64,000 bases of DNA from Lineus longissimus (taxonomy: Eukaryota > Nemertea > Pilidiophora > Heteronemertea > Lineidae), in NCBI RefSeq assembly GCF_910592395.1, contig NC_088309.1, positions 17,858,599-17,922,598 on the forward strand. The letters run 5' to 3'. Under the pieces are notes generated by a model. The model did no database searches, was not told where the DNA came from, and saw only the letters and a list, made by a program, of their open reading frames with translations. The position numbers were made by a program, and so were the translations under genes. Positions 44,881-56,800 of the stretch are shown piece after piece (position 1 is the first letter of the stretch; each line of letters opens with the position of its first letter).

Positions 44881-47800
44881 CTGCAATAAGAAAACATTTT
44901 TCATTAGGTACAGTCAACGAAAGCACAATCACTCACTCATTTTAAGGATGGTACTTGACAGCCCTGAGGGTGTCCTTAATGGAGAGGTTTTTCTGTGCAT
45001 TAGAAACAATGAGACCTACCCCTTTCATACTCGGCATGGTGGCTAATCTTCTGACCATCTCCAGCTCCTCTGGACTAAGTGAGGCGTTGAATCCACGCTC
45101 GTCCTCTATACCAAGATTGCCAACGTCAGATCCTCCTGAAAAATAAAAAGGCACATACTGCATTTTTATAATGATGTAGAAACGACTTAAATCTGTCAGA
45201 TGCAATTGCGCACCGAATGAAAAAAGACTGGTACAACTTGGTAATAACGGAACACTATTTAAGCATTTTAGTGAAGAAGAAATGACATAAATCTGTCAGA
45301 TGAAATTACGCAGAGAAGGAAAAACGACTGGTACAACTTGGTAATAACGGAACGCTATTTAAGCATTTTAGTGAAGAAGAAATGACATAAATCTGTCAGA
45401 TGAAATTACGCAGAGAAGGAAAAACGACTGGTACAACTTGGTAATAACGGAACGCTATTTAAGCATTTTAGTGAAGAAGAAATGACATAAATCTGTCAGA
45501 TGAAACTACGCACAGAAGGAAAAACGACTGGTACAACTTGGTAATAACGGAACACTATTTAAGCATTTTAGTGAAGAAGAAATGACATAAATCTGTCAGA
45601 TGAAATTACGCAGAGAAGGAAAAACAACTGGTACAACTTGGTAATAACGGAACGCTATTTAAGCATTTTAGTGAAGAAGAAATGACATAAATCTGTCAGA
45701 TGAAATTATGCACAGAAGGAAAAACGACTGGTACAACTTGGTAATAACGGAACGCTATTTAAGCATTTTAGTGAAGAAGAAATGACATAAATCTGTCAGA
45801 TGAAATTATGCACAGAAGGAAAAACGACTGGTACAATTTGGTAATAACGGAACACTGTTTCTTCAAAAACTGTGTGCCTCTCTTTGCTACACGATCAGCA
45901 CTGAATATGACTTAATATCAAGTTGATGGCTGTACTATTTAATCATTTCTCAAGACTGGTACATAACACAGTAGTGGTACGCCCAAAATGTAGCGATGTC
46001 ACTTTAAAGGATAATGTATAACTCACTGATGCTTCTTGGTGTGCCCACACTCCTCGGTGTGCCAGTTTCCCTATCACCAACAACATCTTCGGGTTCGTTC
46101 TCATAGGAATGGTTGACAAATGCAAAATCTTGATTATTGTGGCCTGGAACATAGAAAAATCAAGATCACTCATGAGTGTACGTACGTAAGGCACTGCAAA
46201 CCAGTTAACTGAGCAATAACTAGAACATCATTAGACATGTTAGATCTACAAACTAACTTTTCATGATGTAATAATACAGTCCCATGAAACAAGAGACCCT
46301 GTTGAAAAGGCATGCTGTAAGTCTCTTAGTTCTTTCTTCTTCCACTGGAACACGGTCATCATACTGGCCATTATGCCCAGGGCCTTTCGACCAAGGAGGG
46401 GGAGTCCACGCAAGCTAAAATCATGATTCTACACTTGGTGGGATCTTTCACTTGCCCTGGCACTGACATCAGATACCGAAGCCTCATTTCGAAGTCTCAT
46501 TCGAAGGACTGTGAAGAGCTAGGAATTCTAGTTCCTTAAATCCACGCCAGTTCATCAAGAACACAAATCCTGGGTTCTCCCCGGGATCGAACCTGGGCCC
46601 TATTGCGTGGTAGCCAAGAGTGTTATAGGCTATGAGGTTCCTAATTGTATGAGGTAGAAGTCTAATTTGGAATAGATCCGATCAAATTTCACAACCCCAA
46701 CTTTTTCGATCAAATATATAGCCTGGGTGCAGATTGTACCAGAGTCTCAAGCTGAAAATATTAGCACAATATTATTCTCACCATTGATTAGTCTTTTGTT
46801 ATCACTTTCTATCACAATGCGGAGATCATTCACGTCTCTAACATCATCGACACTAGGATGGCGACTCACACTCCGTGACGTATTCGAAATCTGCTCTAAA
46901 CTCGGCACGGAGCCGTTCATGGACTTCTCGGTGTCAGTTAAACTGTGCAGTGATCCATTAGGTGTGCGATTGTTAATCTCATTGGTTGGATTTCTCTTAT
47001 GTAAATGTGAGGAGGACGGTATAGCACGTTGGATATTGGCAGAGTTATAACTGTTAGATGGAATGCAACCTAAAAACGAAGGATGGAATGGATGATTAGG
47101 TTGTAGAATGCAACTTCATTGCACTAGAATTATTACTAATTAACAACAAACAGTATTGTTAAAGACCTACGCCATTCTTTAAAAATTTGAAATTGTAATT
47201 GAATTGGAAAGTTTCTGATTGCGTAAATATGACTGAATACAAATTTCAACATTCTCGTTGCTTAATAGACAGATATACAAATACAATATGTACCAATTTT
47301 CAGTAAATTTGCACGCATGATATCTGAAATGTGGCTTTGTGTATAACGGTGTTCCCCTTTGAGGTAATGCAGAGTGCTGATATAAACTTTTCTCAATGAA
47401 GCCTTGAAGTCGAAAGTGATGAACACGTAAGTACTGGTGGAAAATTAACACAGGCAAAGACTACTAAATGAATCACTCTTTAGATAAGCTCCATTGTATA
47501 TAGGTATTCAGCAACTTAAACCTGTTTATTGTTAATACTTTGCATGTAAAATTCGGCACACCTCTTCCTGCTTTAGCAGAAATCCATCACTAAACAGCCA
47601 AAACACCGACAGCACACAAAATACGTCAATTCAAACCTATAACATCATACTTTTATCTCTCTCCAGCACGATATCTGGTGTACGGGGTTGTAGAATCTTC
47701 AACTGTTCCTTCAATCTTTGTATCTCGACCTGCTGGTGTTCCGACTTCTGTTGTAAGATATTTGCCCGTTCCTCCGCGCACATTCGCCCCCTCCTATACT

Positions 47801-50800
47801 CATAGATTGCCTGATCCATGGACTGTTTGTCTGTTACTGAAGCACCTTAAAACAGAACGATCGCATTAGGATTAGAGTTAGGGAACTGATACCTTACTGG
47901 AGGTATTGATTGTCTCACCAAACACCTTGAGGGTAAAGCCAAAATGTGGGCCATTAACTGAGGCAGCAGCCGAGGTTTTGGGTGAAATGACAGCATCATC
48001 TGAGCAGAGGTATCAATTTCTATTCTGAACACTCCAAACTAAACACTGAAAATGAAATGAGGTTTTGACCGTTTGAATATTTTTCACCAAACATAATTGG
48101 TTGTTTGCCAACCATTACCGCTGTGCCAGAATGAGGCACCGTGCTTCATACACTGTAAACAGTGCTAAATCACATCACAGCGTCTTAAAATAAAGTTTCT
48201 CATTGATATGACAAGTGCATTTTCTAATGCGGGATCACCCACTCAAATTGACAATCAATTAAAAATTTCCAATGAATATTCGTCTTAGTGCGCAACACAA
48301 TTCTTAAGCAGAAAATTTTCAAAGAAGAATACAATTCTTTGCCTTGCCCTGACTTTTGAAGATTCTCTTGAATTACAATGTAAGCAAATAGTTACCAAAT
48401 ATAATGTTTGTCACTCTCCATATCCGTAGAATGATGATGAAGCCAAAGGCATCTCTCGTGACTGGATGGACTGGCGTGGCAAACAGAACAATGGCAAGTA
48501 GAAGGGTGAACGCCACCACACAGAGATCAAACACCTGGAAAGTTAGAGCAGTAATATATAAACCTATGACCAAGGTGCACCCTCAATAGAGAGTCAGTTC
48601 AAGTTCCTATCTAATTTTACAGTATTCCGTGCCAGGGCAGTGCGGTATATCAATGATATATCGTAAAAGCAGCAGACATCACCCTGTTACGAATGGGTCA
48701 TTTTCAAAAAATGTGATTGCGCACACATCTTGAAATGCTAGAGGAAAGAGGACCAGTAACTTGCCAAAGCCATCGGTCTTTTGATGTCAAAAACTAGATT
48801 ACGCACACTGCTTGAAATGCTAGAGGAAAGAGGACCAGTAACTTGCCAAAGCCATCGGTCTTTTGATGTCAAAAACTAGATTACGCACACTACGTAATCT
48901 AGTTGAAATGCTAGAGGAAAGAGGACCAGTAACTTGCCAAAGCCATCGGTCTTCTGATATCAAAAACTAGATTACGCACACTGCTTGAAATGCTAGAGGA
49001 AAGAGGACCAGTAACTTGCCAAAGCCATCGGTCTTCTGATGTCAATAACAAGAACAAGAACAAGGATGATATGGCAAGAGTCAAAAACTTAATCTGCTTA
49101 TATTCAGATCCATGCACTTCATTGCCTGAACAAGACTTTGGCAAAAGATCATACAGAAAATTTACTGCAAATCAATAAACTTGCCTCAAATCGATGTCTG
49201 AAGAACTCCCATCGTCTTACAACAACTTTGACAACGATCTGAAAGAAAACATAATCAGTTGGTCAATTGGTTTGATTATTTCGCATTATATCTCAACTGC
49301 GGTCAAGCAGGGTAGAGCTGTACATCGTTTCAGAGAAAACGGCCGGACAACTGACACACGACATCAGTTTTCCCAGCAAAAATTTACTTCTGCTCTTGTG
49401 TTTATTCCGATGCACATTTGTTGTGTGCCATTAAGGTTGGGTGCAGACTTTCTCATCTGTCACATAATTAAAACTAACTGCCCATCCCAAGGCAATAGCT
49501 ACTTGCTTATACTGTAAACTATGAAATGTCAGTGAGGCTAAAGGTTGGCGAATGTGCTTATTGTCAAAAGGATATCGGCTCCTCAAAAGGTTGGGCTGAT
49601 TTTTACTGTGGTGTGTGTCAAAGTGACATCAAAACCTTGAGAGAAAATTGATGTCAAGTCTCTGTCATAACAATGTAATATTCTATAGCGACAGTCAGCA
49701 CCACGATGTTGCGACCATAGGTTTGGTGGTAGACTACAGGGTGGCCCAGAAAACTTTTCCCTCACACAATGAATACACAATAGAAGTCTATTATGCAAGG
49801 GAAATGTTTTCTGGGCCACTCTGTAGACAGTGCATCTGTTGCTAGTTGCATTACAGAATAAGTTTTGTACTTCTTGAAGTTTGCGTTTGACAGTATCTCG
49901 AAAAGAAAAATGCCTTCAAAAATTCCACAGTTCACACAGTATATGCTTTGCCAAGATACATACCTCACAGACAAAGAGACAAAGGATAAGGATGTTGACC
50001 ACGTGTGCAGCGTCCGACGGTCTGGCAGTGTTGGCCGGATCATTGACTTGGATGATGGGTGTGGTTGTCATGGCTGTGAGGTTGGCTCGGAGATGTGTGG
50101 AGTCATTGTACACTGCAAGAATAGACCCAAAACCGAACATTACATCACAACAAAAAAAATCATTTGAAATTTGAACATATTTCTGGGGAAATTTTTTTAG
50201 AGTTTGACAGTTGGCCGGATGATGGCCACGGTTGTCATGGCTGTGAGGTTGGCTTGGAGATGTGTGGAGTCATTGTACACTGCAAGAATAGACCCAAAAC
50301 CGAACATTACATCACAACAAAAAAAATCATTTGAAATTTAAACATATTTCTGGGGAAATTTTTTTAGAGTTTGACAGTTGGCCGGATGATGGCCACGGTT
50401 GTCATGGCTGTGAGGTTGGCTCGGAGATGTGTGGAGTCATTGTACACTGCAAGAATAGACCCAAAACCAAACATTACATCACAACAAAAAAAATCATTTG
50501 AAATTTGAACATATTTCTGGGGAAATTTTTTTAGAGTTTGACAGTTGGCCGGATTGGCCGGATGATGGCCACGGTTGTCATGGCTGTGAGGTTGGCTTGG
50601 AGAGGTGTGGAGTCATTGTACACTGCAAGAATAGACCCAAAACCAAACATTACATCACACCAACAAATTTTGGAACATTGCACATTGTAATTCAGGGGAA
50701 AATTTGGGATGCACAATTGATAATGATATGATACATGTACATTTATAAAGCACCTTTTTGACAGAAGTGTGGTATGACCATCCAAGCAACAGCTGCTTTT

Positions 50801-53800
50801 GAGCGCTCATTTAGTAGATAAGAGGCAAAGAGTTAATGCTACACTTAGATAATGAGAAAGCAAAGACTTTCTAAATGAGAGTTCCGGAATTACATGCAGA
50901 TTTATACCTGTAGTGTGCTTCAAGGAAATGTGGAGTGGTGGTGAATTGGCATTGGAGTGGTGTTGGTGTCAAATTATCAACATGTAAAATCATAACCCTC
51001 TGTAACTGCCCTATAATGCTTGGTATTACATGTAGATTCAATAGTGTGATTGAGAAAGGATAGAAAGGATGACATTGGCGAGATCACAAAATGTTAACAG
51101 TACTGCAGCAGCTGTTACTTGTCATTAGACATATCGGGTGGCAAAAGAAAAAACGCCTCAAAGTAGAGCGTCAATAACTTGCAGTGTCCTCCTTGACAAT
51201 TCTGCCCAGCCACTTTTCATTGGGCCATAATCAATAGGGCACCTCCCCTCCTCAGTTTATAATGTCATAGAAAACTGAAGCCCATGGAGTGACTTGTTCT
51301 TCAGTTACACTCCAGATACAAAATCCAAGATGGCAGCCATATTGGCTATCAGCCAGGGCCAAAATCAATAACACACCTCTCCCCCACCAAACCATTACGA
51401 TGATCAGGTAACTCGTTTTAAAAGTGACAGTTTGGTGGGATAACACAATTTTTTTAATGGTAGACTGGAGTTGAACCGAATCTAAAAACAAGGACGCTTT
51501 GGCTCTCAGAACCCAGGGACATTTGACCAGGACAATTTTACTGGTATTCACACAATTTCAACAAACCAGGATATCCTCTCCACTGGCCAAAACCTTCAAC
51601 AAAGAAAGTTTTATTCAAACTGTCATCACCTAAATAACCTCCGAGACATGGAAATGAGTTATAAAACTATTAGGCACAACAGGATGACCCATCATCATAA
51701 AATCACCAAAAAAGGTTATTAAATTGCTGAATAGCGTGTCCAATATCATTTTCGCACTATCTATCATATATTCGGAATGAATGACTAATGCTTCATATGA
51801 CTGAGACGGTTTATCGCCATTTCGCCTACAATCATTTCGCCTACAGCCATTTCACCTACCAAAAAATGCCATTTTACCTACAGCCATTTTGCCCACAGTC
51901 ATTTCGCCTACCTGCCATTTTGCCTATTTCTCATTTTGCCTACTTGCCATTACGCCTACCTGCCATTTCGCCCACCCGCCATTTCGCCTACTCGCCATTT
52001 CGCCTACTCGCCATTTCGCCTACATACAGAAAATGCCATTTCACATCATTCTGAATATATTTGTTTTAAATCCTCCATATTGATACCAGTATCAGTAAAA
52101 AATATATGTCATGTATAGTGACCGTACTCCTATCTGCCAGCTAAAAATTCGCCTCAAACCACCTCTGTTCAATACAAATATCCAGAAAGTCCTACTTTCC
52201 TTCCAATTCATAAAAAAACAAAAATAGCAGTGAAAGTAGGCGAAATGGCTAGTAGGCGAAAGGGCAAGTAGGCGAAATGGCTAGTAGGCAAAATGGGTAA
52301 TAGACGAAATGGTTGTAGGCGAAATGGCTGTAGGCGAAATGGTTATAGGCAAAATGACTGTAGGCGAGATGGCGCTACACCGACATGTGAGAAGGGATTG
52401 TTTTTACACATGACAATTGTATCTTGGACAGTGAGAATGGTCTTTTTGGGTCACTGGGATGGACTGCACTGGTGACACTCAGTGCTACCATCCTGGTTGT
52501 GACACTAAGTGCTACCATCCTGGTTGTGACACTAAGTGCTACCATCCTGGTTGTGACACTAAGTGCTACCATCCTGGTTGTGACACTAAGTGCTACAATT
52601 CTGGATGTGACACTCAGTGCTACAATTCTGGTTGTGACGCTCAGTGTACAATTCTGGTTGTGACACTCAGTGCTTTAATCCTGGTTGTGACACTCAGTGC
52701 TACAATTCTGGATGTGACACTCAGTGCTACAATTCTGGTTGTGACATTATAAAGTGCTACAATCCTGGTTGTGACATTATAAAGTGCTACAATTCTGGTT
52801 GTGACACTCAGTGCCAATATCCTGGTAGTGACAAACAGTTATCACAAGCATTGCCACCCAGTGATATCACCCCAGTTAAATAAGACTCCAAAACCCTTAT
52901 CATTTTCACCCAGCAGCACTGCTAAACCAGCTAATTTCTCAACTGGGGCAAGGGAAGACATAATATTTACCATGATGCCAACTGCTTTTGAAAGTTAGGG
53001 AGTTCAGCCAGAGGCCATTTTAGTTCAGATATCAAACATTCCTCTGATTCAACTTTCCTCAGTTCTATTGTGATGAGATTGGTGGGTAAAACTTTGCAAA
53101 CAAACTGCATCTAGCTGTTTGTCATGTTTGCACGAGTAGGAAAGTTTACCAGCAAGGCATTCTGTCTCATTTGAGGGGTCATTTATAGGGCTTCAGCTCA
53201 ATTTAAAAAGCATCCTTTTGATATTCACATGCAGAACATTGATATTAGATGAAGGCTAAAAATCTACTGGGTGCATGCTGCCAAACATAAGGATGCAGTT
53301 GATCACTGAGATACGGTCGACTACTTCAGGGCTGCGTTCTTCAAAACAGCTATCAGCAAGGCAAATTACCTGAGCACCCTGGAGAATCATCAAGGGGGGG
53401 CCGAGGGAAATGTGGTGTTGATTCTCCAAGGTGTTGAAGACATACCATTTGGATTGGCATCATGCGCTGACCGAGGCAGAGTGGAGTGCAGCCCCCTCCC
53501 CTCCATTCCCATTTACATTTTGTTTTGGCTATCCTCTCCCAACTTCCTGAATCCGGCCTGGGCCCTGGTTTGCACAGGTCGGAGCCAAATCTTGCAATAT
53601 GACTGAGACAATGACCCAGGTCTGTTGATCATGACCAAATATTTGTTTACCAGGGTTACAATAATGTGGTTGGATGATGCAATATCGCTCAGGCCCCATG
53701 TACACAAATTTGGCATGTCACTGTCAGTCAGATGATAAAGTCATTGTTTTGAATACCGCAATAAAGTAGATTTTTTTCTCTGAGTGGTGAGCAAACTTAT

Positions 53801-56800
53801 CCAATTCTTAAAGGTATGATCAAAATGCAGACTGAAGATAAGATTCGTTTTTCAAGAGCGCCCCAGAACAACACATTCAGTCTTTCGAAGAATGATTTAA
53901 CTGTGTTGCGGTTTTATCAGTCAGGCCTTAATTGCATACCATAATGCTCAGTTGGTGGGTTTGTACAAATTCAAAATCAACTATGCATTGGTAAGGTCAC
54001 GTCTTCAAGTTCAACTAAGGCAAACAAATGGTCCGAACATCAAGGAAATTAGGAAAGCGACATGCATACTTCAAGTCACAAAATCTTCATGTAAAACACG
54101 GCATCATTTATCATGGCAGATTCGAGTCCATTTTGAAAAGAAATGTAAACTTACACGATGTACCGAGGTCGAGAATCAGCTCCACCACTACCACAAAACA
54201 GTCGACTAAGACCATTGTGAAGATGACCAACTCTGCGATCACAGAATACAGGTAACGATCCAGCTTCTGGGACCATCTGAAATGAAACAAAGTATTTGGT
54301 CAATCAACTGAAGCCACTGGACAGGATAGAGTTACACTATGCACTCTATTTTTAAAGGTAATCTCCATAACAAATCAATATGGCTATCCCAGTTAATAAT
54401 CTGTAGCAAGAAAGCTACTAACCCCTTGAAGGCTTAAGTAACTGCCGCAATGGAAAACGGCAAGTGTTGTTGCAGTGATGTCGCGTCAGTTTTGTTTATC
54501 AACCATTGGTGAGAGGACCTCAATGCTATCGTCTGACACCAAAGATGCCCTGGCTTCTATTGTTGTTACTGTTCTGCCACTTGATAGCAGTAAAGGAATA
54601 ATACTAGCACTTTTCGGGTTTTTGCATATGGCCAAATCTAAAAACACTTCATGGACCATACTTTGCTGTGCCCTACACTTGCTTCGCTTGGGTTGATTAA
54701 CAATATTTTCTTATTAGGCCATGCTTCTTGAACAGTTGAGACTATGCAATTCAAATTTTAAAGCTCCATAAAGTTTATAACTTCCTTTGCTTTTGGATTA
54801 TTCCCAAGTATCATATAATAGCAATTGGAAATTTTCAAATTCAATTACAAATTCAATTTTTTTGATAAACAGCTTTTGCTTTAAATGCAAATTTGCATAT
54901 CTATCCACATTTGTGAGGTTGCATACATCGTCACCAGCCACAAAACACAGCAAGTGATGTTAAGTCAAAATGCTAGATAAAGGTGCATTATACATGTACG
55001 TCATCATCAGCCACATAATACTGCACAGAAACTGATGTGATGTCAAATTAAATGCTAGAACAAGCAATATGCACAGAAGGATGTTTTGGTTGCCAAATGT
55101 GGGGGGTCAATTAAGGACTGTAGTTAAAACCCTGACCCTAACTAGCTTTACTAGTATTTCATGTGAAATAGTACATTTGTATATGAAATTTAGGTGCCAT
55201 TTGGAACAGGCTTCACCAGTTGGGGGTCCATAAAACGTACGTATACACTTCAAGCGCAAGGTACATAAGGGCATTAATGGCAAAAATAAGGCAGATTATG
55301 ATTTATATTATGAATTGATACTATATCGTCAGGGGTCTCAAAAGTTTTTAAAGTAGGCTAGTGATTCTTGATATTAAGGGTAAATTTAAATCTGGCCATT
55401 TTCAATAGGTCACCACTGCCATCCCTTCATTCCCACCAATATTTCCAATGAAAAATTATCTTTTTCCTCGTGCCTTAGAATTAGAGAATTCCATGATTCC
55501 ATTGAGAAGACTGAAAATGTGTGACATAACATGATATCTTTAGCAAAGGACCAGCATGAGCAAGTGTGTCTCTCTATAATCTATGGACACTCACAATAGC
55601 TGTACTAAGACTAAAGAACTTTAATCTGTTCGACATCATTTTATCACCTCGCAATTTTTCAAGAGAATCTTCTTAATAGCATTAAAGGTGGGTTTTGTAA
55701 ATTGTTTGTTCAAAGCAGAGTGCTCTCACCTCATACATTTTATGGTGGGTCTCTAAGGATAAGTCTATCTGTGTTAGGAAAATAAGACAACCATGGAAGA
55801 GCTCAAGGCATTGTTAGCCAAATTAAAGGATTGAGGCGGAGACATGCAGAATCATGTCAAATGGCAATAATGTCTGTCCTTAGCACAGGACAGAGCAATG
55901 TGAGGTCACCGATCTGCTTGAAGTAGCACATTCGAAATTACAACAAGCATCAATTCAGGGCGGCAACAGTCTCCTGGACATGCATGGCTGATCATGAATA
56001 CGGTGTTTATCTCGCTGTCTTTCACAATGTGATACATAAATATCGCATCAATGCACTCAAACAGAGGGTATTCACAGAAAACTGAACAATGGGAGCTAAA
56101 GGTTTTCAAACACTCAATCATCAGTAAAGCGCATGAAATTATGAAAATGAAAAGCTCGCTGGGAATGCCGCATTTTACAGACCAATGACTAATGACAGTA
56201 TATCATCATAAAAGCAGTTCAAAACTGATCATGTCTGTTGCCAATGACAACTATTCTAGGAGGCAGTTAAGGTCAGCTTTACATAATTAATGACCTCAGG
56301 AGGTACCATGAGTTATTCATGTACAAAAGAATACAAAGAATAACAGATTTCGCATTGATGGGGAACCTCATGAGGGCAGTCATCTACTGCTAGTGCTAGA
56401 GAGCAGTAGATGGTAAAAATAGTTGCATTATTGCCAGTGACCTGATCCGCCTCGCCAAGGACAGAAAATGTGGTGTCACATCGTTAATAGCTTGGGGACG
56501 TCCCAAGTGGATGCATGGTTGCGGGACATGATGATGAAGATGATGATTCCTAGTTGGCACTATACCAGGGGTCCATCTGAACAACTTTGTATTGAAGTCT
56601 ATAAAAAGGACACTGCAAATTTCGGTAATTTGGGATGCTGTTTTTAGAAACTTTCTGTGAAAAGATATGACATGTCAGAGGAATGTCCCTCTCACAGTGG
56701 TTATAACACAATAATATAAGTGGAAATATAATAGTAAGACAACAACAGCCTACAAGTTTTATCATTCCACTGGTATCATTCTTGGGAATTTAAACATGTA

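Noticed and set aside
46583-46660. tRNA gene suggested by a B box 'ggttcgatccc'
   Set aside because: The cloverleaf is incomplete and the sequence continues into a body and tail, so it is a SINE head.
53952-54255. Plus-strand frames over the S1 exon
   Set aside because: They are antisense shadows of the real minus-strand S1 exon.
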